DNA of 64,000 nt from Phyllobacterium sp. OV277 (GTDB lineage Bacteria; Pseudomonadota; Alphaproteobacteria; Rhizobiales; Rhizobiaceae), in the NCBI RefSeq assembly GCF_900104355.1, contig NZ_FNIY01000001.1, positions 868,001 through 932,000 of the forward strand. Direction: 5' to 3'. Below the pieces are notes generated by a model. The model saw only the letters and a program-made list of their open reading frames with translations, was not told the DNA's origin and did no database searches. Made by a program: the position numbers and the translations under genes. How positions within the stretch are numbered: the stretch's first letter is position 1; the number at the start of each line of letters is the position of its first letter. Positions 8,415 through 18,600 of the stretch are shown here, in pieces.

Positions 8415-8764
8415 GTGGTTCGACAAGCTCACCATGAGGGAGATGGGGGATGCAAAAGCTAATCGCAAAGATTGCAGAACTTGGCAGCCTTCAACCCACA
8501 CCCTTCTCCGTCATCCTCAGTCCTCGGGTTTAACCCGAGGATGACCCGAGGACCCATGATCGAGAAGCACGAAAATTGCAGTCGTTCCTTCCCCTTTGTC
8601 GTGGGTCCTCGGGTCAAGCCCGAGGATGACGGAGAGGGTTAAGGTGTCGAGGATGACGGAGAGGGGTAGGTTGAAGGCTGCCAAGTTCTGCAATCTTTGC
8701 GATTAGCATTGCAGCACCTCTCTCCCTCATGGTGAGCTTGTCGAACCACGAACCACGAACCACG
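8415..8764. repeat. composite repeat: C arms enclosing an A element
   Basis: A single-heptad left arm (GTGGTTCGACAAGCTCACCA, 8415-8434, then TGAGGGAG) is mirrored at the right end (CTCCCTCATGGTGAGC up to three heptads ending at 8764). A family A pair lies inside at 8508-8632. The flanking core AAAGATTGCAGAACTTGGCAG occurs on both sides in opposite orientation. It fills the spacer between carA and the aldo/keto reductase gene. Confidence 0.8.
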
Positions 8765-8794
8765 CCCCAACCCACCAACCAGACGAATACAGAA

Positions 8795-9715
8795 CTAAGC
8801 CACATCCTCACCGGTGCTGGCTTTCAGAATGGCAAACCATTGCTGGCGCTCAAGTTTGATATCGAGTGCTGACACCATCTTTGCCAGACGATCGCGCTTC
8901 AGGCTGCCAAGCACTGGAATGAGTCGCGCCGGATGCTTCAGGAGCCAGGCGATGGCAATTGCAGATATGTCATCCACACCAATCTCATCACCAACAGCTT
9001 TCAGCGCAGCACGCACCCGCTGTTCCTGCTCACCTGTTCCGGTGAACAGGCTGCCGCCACCCAGCGGTGACCAGATCATCGGCGAATAGCGCAGCCGCTG
9101 GGCATGGTCGAGACTGCCATCGGTCAGCGGCGCCGTGTAAGTCACCGACATCTCGATCTGGTTGGTGACAAGCGGGAATGGCAGACGCGAGGTCAACAGA
9201 TCCATCTGCGACGGCGTAAAATTCGACACGCCCACGGCGCGCACTTTTCCCGCCTTCACCACGTCCTGCAATCCTGCTGCCGTTTCATCCGCATCCATCA
9301 GCGGATCGGGACGATGCAACAGCAGCACATCGATATAATCGGTCTTGAGGTTCTGCAACGAACGATCCACCGAAGTTTTGATATGCGCTGCGCTGGTATC
9401 GTAATGTTTTACCCGGTTTTGCGGACGCTCTGATGAGGTCAGCATGATATCGCATTTGGTAATCAGTTCGATGGACTGGCGCTTGCCGCTCCAACCGGCA
9501 AGACCGGCACCGAAAGCCGCCTCAACACCGTAATTGCCATAAATATCCGCATGATCAATGCTGGTCAGTCCGAGATCAACGGCCTCGTCAATCAGCCGCG
9601 CCACCTCTGCCGCGGTCGGTTTTGCACCCTGATCCAGCAGCCGCCACGCACCCAGCACCAGCCGGGACAGCGACAGACCTTCGGAATTGAGCGAAATACG
9701 TTTTGCGTCGGACAT
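8795..9715 (-). CDS. aldo/keto reductase
   Basis: NADPH-dependent oxidoreductase with the (beta/alpha)8 aldo/keto reductase fold, in the YdhF-like subgroup. Visible landmarks are SIDHADIYGNYGVE (catalytic Asp and Tyr), LLHRPDPLMD, and the late cofactor-binding segment IPVLGSLKRDRL. ATG 9715 (MSDAKRIS) has GAGG about 7 nt upstream and gives the usual 306 residues; the longer frame to 9853 would run across the operator region. It is divergent from the SnoaL-like gene at 9884. Confidence 0.88.
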   Translation of the reverse strand: MSDAKRISLNSEGLSLSRLVLGAWRLLDQGAKPTAAEVARLIDEAVDLGLTSIDHADIYGNYGVEAAFGAGLAGWSGKRQSIELITKCDIMLTSSERPQNRVKHYDTSAAHIKTSVDRSLQNLKTDYIDVLLLHRPDPLMDADETAAGLQDVVKAGKVRAVGVSNFTPSQMDLLTSRLPFPLVTNQIEMSVTYTAPLTDGSLDHAQRLRYSPMIWSPLGGGSLFTGTGEQEQRVRAALKAVGDEIGVDDISAIAIAWLLKHPARLIPVLGSLKRDRLAKMVSALDIKLERQQWFAILKASTGEDVA

Positions 9716-9779
9716 GGGAAACCTCATTGCATCAGGTGGGACAGGTTGCATAGCGCAAAGCGACGACCAATCAAATAGG

Positions 9780-9862
9780 ATCAGATCTGATTTCTGAACC
9801 GACGATTGACAGCTTCGATCAGCGATTGTACTCATCAATACAGACTTTACCAATCAGTACAA
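9780..9862. promoter_or_regulatory. candidate operators between aldo/keto reductase and SnoaL-like gene
   Basis: ATCAGATCTGAT (9780-9791) is a perfect 12-bp palindrome. TTGTACT (9826-9832) and AGTACAA (9856-9862) form an inverted repeat spanning the promoter of the 9884 gene. The TetR protein at 10361 is the likely binder of one of them. Confidence 0.45.
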
Positions 9863-9883
9863 CTCGCTTAACAGGAGCGTACC

Positions 9884-10357
9884 ATGTCCGAACAGCGTCC
9901 ACCGCTTCCACCCTTCACCCGCGAAACTGCCACCCAGAAAGTTCGTGCAGCTGAAGATGGCTGGAATACCCGCAATCCGGAACGGGTGGCGCTGGCCTAT
10001 ACAGCCGATAGCTATTGGCGCAACCGCGCCGAATTCGTGCAGGGGCGCGACGCCATTGCCGCGTTTCTTGCGCGTAAGTGGAACCGTGAACTGGATTATC
10101 GCCTGATCAAGGAACTCTGGGCCTTCACCGATAACCGCATCGCCGTGCGTTTCGCCTATGAATATCACGATGATTCCGGCAACTGGTTTCGCGCCTATGG
10201 CAATGAAAACTGGGCGTTCGATGCAAACGGCCTGATGCAAACGCGTTTTGCCTGCATCAACGATCTGCCGATCAAGGAATCCGAGCGGAAATTCTTTTGG
10301 GACCGGTCCGGACCGCGCCCGGTGGATCATCCCGGATTGACCGAATTGGGCCTCTAA
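9884..10357 (+). CDS. nuclear transport factor 2-like (SnoaL/DUF1348) protein
   Basis: A small 157-residue NTF2-fold protein of the DUF1348 type. The sequence around [17 protein letters not shown] and [15 protein letters not shown] is characteristic of the family, whose biochemical role is not settled. ATG 9884 follows AGGAG with good spacing. It is the first gene of a two-gene operon with a TetR regulator 3 nt downstream, so it is probably induced by the ligand of that regulator. Confidence 0.85.
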   Translation: MSEQRPPLPPFTRETATQKVRAAEDGWNTRNPERVALAYTADSYWRNRAEFVQGRDAIAAFLARKWNRELDYRLIKELWAFTDNRIAVRFAYEYHDDSGNWFRAYGNENWAFDANGLMQTRFACINDLPIKESERKFFWDRSGPRPVDHPGLTELGL

Positions 10358-10360
10358 GAC

Positions 10361-10915
10361 ATGGCACGAACAATCGCCGAGCGCGCCGATGTCATTCCCG
10401 CCCTGGCTGAAACCTTCCGTGAATACGGTTTTGAAGGCGCAAGCCTTTCGGTGATTGGCGAAAAGACCGGTCTTGGCCGCGGCAGCCTCTATCACTTCTT
10501 TCCCGGCGGCAAGGAGGAGATGGCAACGGCTGTGTTGCAGCACATTGATGCGTGGTTTGAAGAGCGCATCTATCGCCCGCTGCGCCAGTCGGATGATCCG
10601 CAAGCGGCGATCAGCACGATGTGCCGGGCCGTGTCGGATTATTTCCACTCGGGGTGCCGCGTCTGCATTGTCGGTGCCTTTGCCCTCGATAATGTGCGGG
10701 ACCGTTTTGCCAGCGCTATTCTTGACTATTTCGCTGTTTGGAAAAGCTCCCTTGCCACGGCATTGCAGAAGGCCGGTCATGAACAGGATCAGGCCATCGA
10801 TCTTGCCGAGGAAGCGGTTGCCAATATTCAGGGCGCGCTGGTTCTTGCCCGCGCACTCAATGATCCAGCCACATTCGAGCGCGCGATGATCAGGATCGAG
10901 AAGCGCTTGCTATGA
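10361..10915 (+). CDS. TetR/AcrR family transcriptional regulator
   Basis: A 184-residue regulator with an N-terminal helix-turn-helix (about 20-55; LGRGSLYHFFPGGKEEM) and a C-terminal ligand domain. It starts 3 nt after the DUF1348 gene, so the two are co-transcribed and the operon is probably autoregulated through the palindromes at 9780-9862. Its stop codon is immediately beside that of the convergent MFS gene, whose reading frame it overlaps by 6 nt. Confidence 0.9.
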   Translation: MARTIAERADVIPALAETFREYGFEGASLSVIGEKTGLGRGSLYHFFPGGKEEMATAVLQHIDAWFEERIYRPLRQSDDPQAAISTMCRAVSDYFHSGCRVCIVGAFALDNVRDRFASAILDYFAVWKSSLATALQKAGHEQDQAIDLAEEAVANIQGALVLARALNDPATFERAMIRIEKRLL

Positions 10916-12181
10916 AGCTCCACCGGACACCAAGGCACCCGGTTCCAGCGGTTCATGTGTTGCTATGGCGGGTTTCTCCACGCGCAGCACAAAGACCGCC
11001 ACGGCGATGACAACAAAAATTCCGCCAAGCACATAGGGCGCACCGCCAAAGGCAAAAGGTGCCGTCGGCGCTGTGAAAATCGCAAATATCTGGGTGAAAA
11101 TCAGCGGGCCGATCACATTGGTGATGCTGAACATGCTCGTCATCGCACCCTGCAATTCACCCTGCTCCGACGATGGAACCTTGGCCGAAGCAATACTGCG
11201 CATGGCTGGATCGGCAATGCTTTCAAGGCAGGTCGCGATAATCACCGCATAAACCATCCAGCCCTGCCACGCGGCGGCATAACCGAAGAAACCCAGCGCC
11301 GTGAAAACCAGCCCGATCACCGCCGTTCGCCACTCACCAAACCGCGCCACAACCCGCGGCAGGATGAACACCATAACCAGCGCCCCGCCCATGCCGAAGA
11401 CACCCAGCGACAGGCCAATATCCCGCTGGTTCCAGCCATAGCGATAATCGCTGACAAACGACCAGACGGACGGATAGGCCATATGGCCAAGCGTCAGCAT
11501 GAAGAAAACAAGCCCGATCCACAGAATGCCCCTATGACCGCGCATCTGCTTCAAGGCGCCGAGCGGGTTGGCGCGTTTCCAGTCGAACGTCCGGCGGTTC
11601 TTCACATCAAGCGTTTCCGGCAGGAAGAAATAGGCGACGATGAAATTGAGGAACGCGATCAGCGCCGCACCATAGAAGGGCACGCGCGGACCAAATTCGC
11701 CCAGCAATCCGCCAATGATCGGGCCGAGAATAAAACCCACACCGAACGCAATGCCGAGCAGGCCAAAATTCTTGGCGCGATTCTCGTCCGTACTCACATC
11801 GGCAATATAGGCTGATGCCGTGGAAAAGCTTGCGCCACTAATGCCCGCCAGCACACGTCCGATAAAGAGGATGCCGAAACTGGTTGCAAGCGCGCAGATC
11901 AGGTTGTCGATGGCGAAGGTGAACACCGAAGCCAGCAGCACCGGACGACGGCCATACCGGTCACTCAGATTGCCGATCAGCGGCGCAAAGACAAATTGCA
12001 TGGCCGCATAGACAAACAGCAACCACCCGCCATCAATCGCCGCGTGGCTGACATCGGACCCCGTCAATTCTTCCAGATAGGCAGGCATGACAGGCACGAT
12101 GATCGCAATGCCAATGACATCAAGAAGAAGCATGACAAAGACAAGTGTCAGCCCACGCTTGGCAAGAACGGGATCAATCAT
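10910..12181 (-). CDS. MFS transporter, TCR/Tet (TetA-like) family
   Basis: Twelve-helix drug/proton antiporter-like protein, 423 residues. The motif [14 protein letters not shown] after helix 2 is the TetA-type motif A, and [16 protein letters not shown] in helix 5 resembles the antiporter motif C region of this group. ATG 12181 has GAGGG about 6 nt upstream. No local regulator is divergent from it; the TetR gene at 10361 is convergent. Tetracycline transport is not implied; the family also exports other compounds. Confidence 0.87.
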   Translation of the reverse strand: MIDPVLAKRGLTLVFVMLLLDVIGIAIIVPVMPAYLEELTGSDVSHAAIDGGWLLFVYAAMQFVFAPLIGNLSDRYGRRPVLLASVFTFAIDNLICALATSFGILFIGRVLAGISGASFSTASAYIADVSTDENRAKNFGLLGIAFGVGFILGPIIGGLLGEFGPRVPFYGAALIAFLNFIVAYFFLPETLDVKNRRTFDWKRANPLGALKQMRGHRGILWIGLVFFMLTLGHMAYPSVWSFVSDYRYGWNQRDIGLSLGVFGMGGALVMVFILPRVVARFGEWRTAVIGLVFTALGFFGYAAAWQGWMVYAVIIATCLESIADPAMRSIASAKVPSSEQGELQGAMTSMFSITNVIGPLIFTQIFAIFTAPTAPFAFGGAPYVLGGIFVVIAVAVFVLRVEKPAIATHEPLEPGALVSGGAS

Positions 12182-12325
12182 CGGAAACCCTCAACTGGCA
12201 TTGCGGAGCAAATAGGCCCGGAAAATGGTCTTAAACGATTTGAGCTAGCGAAACAATACGTGAACATTATTGAAAGGTGGTGCCGTTTGAGGGGGATGAT
12301 TGAAGTTGATTGTGCGATGCGACCG

Positions 12326-12491
12326 TCACCCCCTCTGCCCTGTCGGGCATCTCCCCCACAAGGGGGGAGATCAGCCTTCACTACTGCCTTTGCACAATCT
12401 GAAACTTTTCCGCTTGTGGGAAAGCGTTCATGCCAATGTGATCTCCCCCTTGTGGGGGAGATGTCCGACAGGACAGAGGGGGGTGAGCGCC
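12326..12491. repeat. family B repeat, second copy
   Basis: Same outer arms as 2696-2860 (TCACCCCCTCTGCCCTGTCG to the mirrored right arm ending GAGGGGGGTGAGCGCC). The inner stem keeps CTTTGCACAATCTGAAAC on the left but the right half has decayed to CTTGTGGGAAAGCG. Confidence 0.85.
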
Positions 12492-12513
12492 ACCGCTGCG
12501 TTGTTCGCGGTGC

Positions 12514-12665
12514 ATGGTTCGTGGTTCGACAAGCTCACCATGAGGGAGATGGGTGGTGCAAGGGAGCTATATTCTGCAGCCTTTGTGATCTGCAACCTTG
12601 GTGATTAGCGTTGCCTCCTACCTCTCCCTCATGGTGAGCTTGTCGAACCACGAACCACGAACCAC
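12514..12665. repeat. family C repeat pair
   Basis: The left arm ends in GTGGTTCGACAAGCTCACCA (12521-12540) and the right arm is its mirror image with two to three heptads (12623-12665). The core includes a partial ATTCTGCAGCCTTTGTGATC segment also seen at 2190-2230. Confidence 0.8.
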
Positions 12666-12682
12666 TCCCTTATCAACAAACC

Positions 12683-13147
12683 CTACCGCGCATAATGCGT
12701 TGGCAAAGCCGTGGTTGCTTTCAGCGTCTCCATGGAAACCGAGGCGGATATGTCAAAGAACTCAACCTTTTCCACCAGTGTCTTGTAAATCCCGTCATAG
12801 GCTTCAACACGCGGCAGGACCAGCTTCAGGATATAATCAATGGTGCCGGTCATCCGGTGTACCTCGACAATTTCAGGGATATCGATAATGGCAGCGCGGA
12901 ACTGCTCCAGCCAATCGGCGGAATGGCGCGCGGTGCGCACAATAACGAACATTGTCGTTGGCAGGCCCATAACGGGCCGGTCGAGAAGAACAACTCTTCG
13001 GGCAATGTAGCCCTCTTCCTCCAGACGTTGAATGCGCCGGGAACAAGCCGACACGGATAGGCTGACCCGGTCAGCCATGTCAGACACACCTATGGACGAA
13101 TCTTCTTGCAGCAAATCAAGGATTTTGCGGTCGCGATCATCGAGCAT
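12683..13147 (-). CDS. Lrp/AsnC family transcriptional regulator
   Basis: A 154-residue regulator with an N-terminal winged helix-turn-helix (about 5-60; MADRVSLSVSACSRRIQRLEEEG) and a C-terminal RAM ligand-binding and oligomerisation domain (about 70-145). ATG 13147 has GGGAA upstream; the frame reaches TTG 13159 without better support. It is divergent from an aspartate/glutamate racemase, suggesting control of that gene in response to an amino acid. Confidence 0.92.
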   Translation of the reverse strand: MLDDRDRKILDLLQEDSSIGVSDMADRVSLSVSACSRRIQRLEEEGYIARRVVLLDRPVMGLPTTMFVIVRTARHSADWLEQFRAAIIDIPEIVEVHRMTGTIDYILKLVLPRVEAYDGIYKTLVEKVEFFDISASVSMETLKATTALPTHYAR

Positions 13148-13293
13148 ATCAATTCCCAAGCAAAATTTCAGCGTGTATCACTATAGATGCGCTTATTTTT
13201 TGCGACAAGACAGATTTTATTCGCAAACTTTGCGAACCTTTCGCGCGCTATCCGAACTATTATTCCTGTAATGACTTCAATGGGAGAATAAGA

Positions 13294-14016
13294 ATGCGCA
13301 CGATTGGCCTGATTGGCGGAATGAGCTGGGAAAGCACTGCGGTTTATTACCGGCAGATCAACGAAGCCGTCCGTATCAGGTTGGGTGGCCTTGCCTCCGC
13401 CAAGGTCGCCATGCAGTCGCTGGATTTCTCCGAAGTCGTCGCCCTGCAAAAGAGCGACCGCTGGGATGATGCCGCAGCCCTTCTGTCCGATGCCGCCAAG
13501 CGCCTTGAAGCTGCGGGCGCCGATTGCGTGCTCATCTGCACCAACACCATGCATCTGGTTGCTGCCGAGGTCGCAAAGTCCGTCACCATTCCGCTGATCG
13601 ACATTCGCCATGAGACCGGCCGTGTGCTCGCGGCGGCTGGTAAGAAGCGCCCGCTGCTTCTGGCAACCCGCTACTCAATGGAGCACGGCTTTTACGCCGA
13701 TTACATGCGCGATGAGTTCGGCATTGACGTTATGGTGCCCAACGAGATTGATCGCGCGAAAATTCATTCGGTGATCTTCGATGAACTCTGCTGCGGTATC
13801 GTCAAGCCAGAGTCCCGCCAGGCACTGGAAAAGATTATCGTGCGCGGCAAGGAAGCCGGAGCCGATTGCGTTATCCTCGGTTGCACCGAGATTTGCCTGT
13901 CCATCACTGATGACAATGTCGCCCTGCCGGTGTTTGATTCCACAACAATTCATTCCGATGCAGCTGTATCCATGGCGCTGGATGAGGGTGTGGCAGTCAA
14001 GCAGAACGCTGTTTAA
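13294..14016 (+). CDS. aspartate/glutamate racemase family protein
   Basis: A 240-residue cofactor-independent amino acid racemase of the YgeA type. The two catalytic cysteines are Cys82 in ICTNTMHL and Cys197 in ILGCTEI, and the N-terminal IGLIGGMSWEST motif is typical. ATG 13294 follows GGGAG with 7-nt spacing. The divergent Lrp-type gene points to a role in D- or L-amino-acid turnover; the exact substrate is not shown. Confidence 0.9.
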   Translation: MRTIGLIGGMSWESTAVYYRQINEAVRIRLGGLASAKVAMQSLDFSEVVALQKSDRWDDAAALLSDAAKRLEAAGADCVLICTNTMHLVAAEVAKSVTIPLIDIRHETGRVLAAAGKKRPLLLATRYSMEHGFYADYMRDEFGIDVMVPNEIDRAKIHSVIFDELCCGIVKPESRQALEKIIVRGKEAGADCVILGCTEICLSITDDNVALPVFDSTTIHSDAAVSMALDEGVAVKQNAV

Positions 14017-14038
14017 TTTTCCTGCATGGTGATAGTGC

Positions 14039-14259
14039 GTGGTTCGTGGTTCGACAAGCTCACCATGAGGGAGAGGGGTGATGTAGGGGAGCACATTTCA
14101 TCTCCCCACCCCACCCGTCATCCTCGGGCTTGACCCGAGGACCCAAGGCAAAAAGCACAAACCGGGTTTCGTAATCTCGGTCGGCTAGTTGGTATATCTC
14201 TGTTTTGGAATTGTAATTTTTCCAATGGTGGGTCCTCGGGTCAAGCCCGAGGATGACGG
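14039..14259. repeat. family C arm followed by family A pair
   Basis: A lone C arm with two heptads (14039-14074) is followed by an A pair whose arms (14115-14143 and 14231-14259) are perfect inverted copies. The 87-bp core between the A arms differs from that of the 2041 and 8508 copies, so arms spread or are maintained independently of cores. Confidence 0.8.
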
Positions 14260-14295
14260 AGAAGTGGATGATCAATATGAAGTGCTTCAATAAGA

Positions 14296-14321
14296 AAAAG
14301 GCGGCATCTCTGCCGCCTTTT
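14296..14321 (-). terminator. intrinsic terminator of ypfJ-like gene
   Basis: AAAAGGCGGCA and TGCCGCCTTTT form an 11-bp stem with a 4-nt loop. On the minus strand it ends in a T-run, 17 nt after the metallopeptidase stop. Confidence 0.85.
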
Positions 14322-14337
14322 GTTTGTGTGATCGTTC

Positions 14338-15294
14338 TCAGATACCGCCGCTGAATGTATCGCAGCTATCGAGTTTACCGCTGTCAAAGCCGCGCTTGAA
14401 CCACGCACTGCGCTGGGCAGAGGTGCCGTGGTTGAAGCTTTCAGGAACGACATAGCCCTGCATCTTGCGCTGCAAGGTGTCATCGCCGATCTGCTTGGCG
14501 GCATTGAGCGCTTCTTCCAGATCACCCGCTTCGAGAATGCCCTTCTGCTGGGTAAAATGCCCCCAGATACCGGCAAAGCAATCGGCTTGAAGCTCGACCC
14601 GCACCGACATGGCGTTGGCATCGGCCTCGCTCATGTTCTGGCGCATCTGGTTGAACTTCGGCAGAACACCAATGAGGTTCTGCACGTGATGGCCAACTTC
14701 ATGAGCTAGCACATAGGCCTGAGCGAAATCGCCCGAAGCACCAAATTTCTTGTCCAGCTCGTCATAGAAGCTCAGGTCGATATAGAGCTTTTTATCACCA
14801 GGGCAATAGAATGGCCCGGAGGCCGCACTGGCAAAACCGCAGGCCGAACGAACCTGTCCATTGAACAGAACCATGGTGGGTGGTGGATACTGCTTGCCCT
14901 CAGCCTGGAAAATACCGCTCCAGACATCTTCGGTCTCGGCCAGAACCGTTTTGACAAACTGGGTCATCTGGTCGTTCGCCTGAGCGGTGGGGGCCTGACC
15001 CGCAGGGCGGGAAGCCGGCGACGTTTCGGTCTGGCTCTGCCCCGGCGCCAGCTGGTCCAGCCCGCCATTCACCAGAATCTGCATCGGATCAATATTGGTG
15101 CAGAATTTCAGGAACAGGAAAATAGCCGCGAGAATAAGAATACCGGAGATACCACCGCCGCGCACCGACTGCATGCCGCCGCCGCTTGGGAAGCGAAATC
15201 CACCGCCGCCCGTTCCTCCGGGAGTACCACCATCGTCACCCTCGGTGCGGCGGTCCTCAACATTGTCACTTTGTCTACCGCCTTGCCAGCGCAT
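14338..15294 (-). CDS. ypfJ: neutral zinc metallopeptidase (YpfJ/zinc_metalloprotease family)
   Basis: A 318-residue membrane-anchored putative metalloprotease. It has a glycine-rich N-terminus with charged residues, one transmembrane helix (about 48-65, GILILAAIFLFLKF), then the peptidase domain with HEVGHHVQ (zinc ligands His198 and His202, catalytic Glu199). Further family landmarks are YCPGDKKLYIDLSFY and ELQADCFAGIWGH. ATG 15294 has GGAGG 6 nt upstream. The substrate is unknown. The symbol follows the E. coli family name, not a demonstrated function. Confidence 0.92.
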   Translation of the reverse strand: MRWQGGRQSDNVEDRRTEGDDGGTPGGTGGGGFRFPSGGGMQSVRGGGISGILILAAIFLFLKFCTNIDPMQILVNGGLDQLAPGQSQTETSPASRPAGQAPTAQANDQMTQFVKTVLAETEDVWSGIFQAEGKQYPPPTMVLFNGQVRSACGFASAASGPFYCPGDKKLYIDLSFYDELDKKFGASGDFAQAYVLAHEVGHHVQNLIGVLPKFNQMRQNMSEADANAMSVRVELQADCFAGIWGHFTQQKGILEAGDLEEALNAAKQIGDDTLQRKMQGYVVPESFNHGTSAQRSAWFKRGFDSGKLDSCDTFSGGI

Positions 15295-15300
15295 TACCAA

Positions 15301-15664
15301 CCTCCAGATGAACCCTCAGCCCACAGGCCGATATGCTGCACGTCAACAGTATAGTCCCATATTTGTTCCATGCACGATGCTATTTTCAACTGCTGGCTGC
15401 AATCAGTTCATAATCAATTTTCGTGACTGAATAATGCAGCTTGAAGCAGACATTCCATGGCCTTAGCGAGACAAGAGGCCATCAGGCGCAATATCCTGAT
15501 AAAACTGCGGCGAAAAAGCATGGAATTGTGCGTTTTTGGGGTTACGCAACGCGATCGCTTTGCCTATAAGGCAGCCTTAGCCTCGCATTAGGAATTTTGT
15601 GTCTGCCCGTACGGTCAAATCCGTGCGGTTTTTTGCGCAGATACGCTGTTGATAGGAAGAAGCC
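15301..15664. other. carB upstream region
   Basis: A 360-nt gap between divergent ypfJ and carB. It contains a possible -10 (TATAAG, 15565-15570) without a good -35, and a terminator-type hairpin at 15607-15634 that sits just 30 nt before the carB start. No open frame with a ribosome binding site is apparent, so the transcript may be a small RNA or a regulated leader. Confidence 0.5.
15607..15634 (+). terminator. terminator-like hairpin in the carB leader
   Basis: CCGTACGG (15607-15614) pairs with CCGTGCGG (15621-15628) over 8 bp including one G-U pair, with loop TCAAAT, followed by TTTTTT. It looks like a full intrinsic terminator yet precedes carB. Attenuation of carB or the end of a small upstream RNA are the two readings. 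Confidence 0.7.
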
Positions 15665-18600
15665 ATGCCAAAACGCACCGACATCAAATCTATTCTGATC
15701 ATCGGCGCTGGACCGATCATCATCGGTCAGGCATGTGAATTCGACTATTCAGGCACGCAAGCCTGTAAAGCGCTGAAAGAGGAAGGCTACCGCGTCATCC
15801 TCGTCAACTCCAATCCCGCCACGATCATGACCGATCCGGAGCTGGCCGATGCGACCTATATCGAGCCGATCACTCCCGAGGTCGTTGCCAAGATCATCGC
15901 CAAGGAACGCCCCGACGCCCTGCTGCCGACCATGGGTGGCCAGACTGCGCTGAACACCGCCCTGTCGCTGCGCCGTATGGGTGTGCTCGAACGCTACAAT
16001 GTCGAAATGATCGGCGCCAATGCCGAAGCCATCGACAAGGCGGAAGACCGCGCGCTTTTCCGCGAGGCCATGGCCAAGATCGGGCTGGAAACACCCAAAT
16101 CCATGCTGGCCAATGCGACCGATGTCAAAAACCTCGACCGCCGCCTGCACAAGGAACAGCGCGAAGTTGTCAAAGCCAAATACTCAGGTGATGAACTTGA
16201 TGCGGCACTCGACAAGCTGGAAACCGAATGGCAGCTCGGCGAAGGCGACCGCAAGCAGCGCTATGTCTCCCATGCGCTCGGCATGGCCGGTGCGGCGCTC
16301 GATCATGTCGGCCTGCCCGCCATCATCCGCCCGTCCTTCACGATGGGCGGCACTGGTGGTGGTATCGCCTATAACCGCAGCGAGTTTTACGAGATCATCG
16401 GCAGCGGGCTTGATGCATCGCCAACCACCGAAGTGCTGATTGAAGAATCGGTCCTCGGCTGGAAGGAATATGAGATGGAAGTCGTCCGCGACAAGGCGGA
16501 CAATTGCATCATCATCTGCTCCATCGAGAATATTGACCCGATGGGTGTGCATACGGGCGACTCGATCACCGTTGCGCCAGCCTTGACCCTGACGGACAAG
16601 GAATACCAGATCATGCGCAACGCCTCGATTGCGGTGCTGCGTGAGATCGGCGTGGAAACCGGCGGTTCAAACGTGCAGTTCGCCGTCAACCCCGAGAATG
16701 GCCGCCTGATCGTCATCGAAATGAACCCCCGCGTCTCACGCTCCTCGGCGCTGGCTTCCAAGGCAACCGGCTTCCCGATTGCCAAGATCGCGGCAAAACT
16801 TGCCGTCGGCTACACGCTGGATGAACTTGAGAACGACATCACCGGCGGCGCAACCCCGGCATCGTTCGAACCATCCATTGATTATGTCGTCACCAAGATC
16901 CCGCGCTTTGCCTTTGAAAAATTCCCCGGCGCCGAACCGACGCTGACAACGGCGATGAAATCCGTTGGCGAAGTCATGGCCATTGGCCGTACCTTTAAGG
17001 AATCGCTGCAAAAGGCGCTGCGCGGTCTTGAAACCGGCCTGACCGGTCTCGATGAAATCGCTATTCCCGGCCTTGGCGAAGGCAGCGACAACAACGCCAT
17101 CCGCGCCGCTATCGGCACGCCCACGCCCGACCGTCTGCGCATGGTCGCCCAGGCGCTGCGCCTTGGCCTTTCCGTCGAGGAAGTGCATGAGGGCTGCAAG
17201 ATCGATCCTTGGTTCCTTGAGCAGATGGCAGAGATCATCGCCACCGAAGAGCGCGTGCGTGAGCATGGCCTTCCGCAGGATGCCCAGAACCTGCGTATGC
17301 TGAAGGGCATGGGCTTTTCCGATGCCCGCCTCGGCAGCCTTGCCAAGATCGACGCCAATGACGTGTTCAAGCTGCGTCGGAAGCTGGGTGTACATCCGGT
17401 CTTCAAGCGCATTGACACCTGCGCCGCCGAATTTGCCTCACCAACAGCCTATATGTATTCAACCTATGAAGTCCCCTTCGCCGGAGCGGTTGCTTCCGAA
17501 GCGCAGGTTTCGGACCGCAAGAAGGTTGTCATTCTCGGCGGCGGTCCCAACCGGATCGGCCAAGGCATCGAGTTCGATTATTGCTGCTGCCATGCGGCCT
17601 TTGCGCTACGCGATGCGGGCTATGAAGCCATCATGATCAACTGCAATCCGGAAACGGTTTCAACGGATTATGACACTTCGGACCGGCTCTATTTCGAACC
17701 ACTGACGGCCGAAGACGTGCTGGAAATCCTGCGCACCGAACAGACAGCGGGCACATTGCACGGCGTCATCGTCCAGTTCGGCGGCCAGACACCGCTCAAG
17801 CTCGCCGATGCGCTTGAAAAGGCCGGCATTCCGATCCTCGGCACCTCGCCCGATGCGATTGATCTTGCCGAAGACCGCGACCGCTTCCAGAAGCTGCTGA
17901 TCAAGCTTGATCTGACCCAGCCGAAGAATGGCATCGCCTATTCCGTCGAACAGGCGCGCACCATTGCCGGTGAACTTGGCTTCCCGCTGGTCGTTCGCCC
18001 GTCCTACGTTCTGGGTGGCCGTGCCATGCAGATCATCCACGACGAGCGCGCCTTGCAGAGCTATCTGCTCGACACGGTGCCCGAACTCGTGCCTGAAGAC
18101 ATCAAGCAAAAATATCCGAATGACAAGACGGGCCAGATCAACACGCTGCTCGGCAAGAACCCGCTGCTGTTCGACCGTTATCTGAGCGAAGCCATCGAAG
18201 TCGATGTGGATTGCCTGTGTGACGGCAAGGACACCTGGATTTGCGGCATCATGGAACATATCGAGGAAGCTGGCATTCACTCCGGTGACAGCGCCTGCTC
18301 GCTGCCTGTACATTCGCTCTCCGCCGAAATCGTCGAGCAGCTTGAGGCGGAAACCGCTGCACTGGCAAAGTCGCTGAATGTTGTCGGCCTGATGAACGTT
18401 CAGTACGCCATCAAGGACGGCACAATCTATGTGCTTGAGGTCAATCCGCGTGCGTCACGTACGGTGCCTTTTGTTGCCAAGACTATCGGCAAGCCGATCG
18501 CCAAGATCGCCGCGCGCATCATGGCCGGTGAAACACTGGATGAGGCACTCGGCAATTACGGCGGCAAGCCCTCAGGCACCGCGCGCAAGCACATTGCCGT

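Larger units (their letters stand above)
12182..12682. other. intergenic region with repeats, no gene
   Basis: Apart from about 140 bp next to the MFS start, this gap consists of one family B element and one family C element. I see no gene in it. Confidence 0.7.

Noticed and set aside
9854-10780. 308-codon reading frame opposite the SnoaL-like/TetR operon
   Set aside because: Two well-recognised proteins lie on the other strand; this frame crosses their junction.
14183-14225. GGCTAGTTGGTA resembling a tRNA D-arm inside the third A repeat
   Set aside because: No acceptor stem, anticodon stem or T-arm fits around it, so a tRNA or tRNA fragment cannot be supported.
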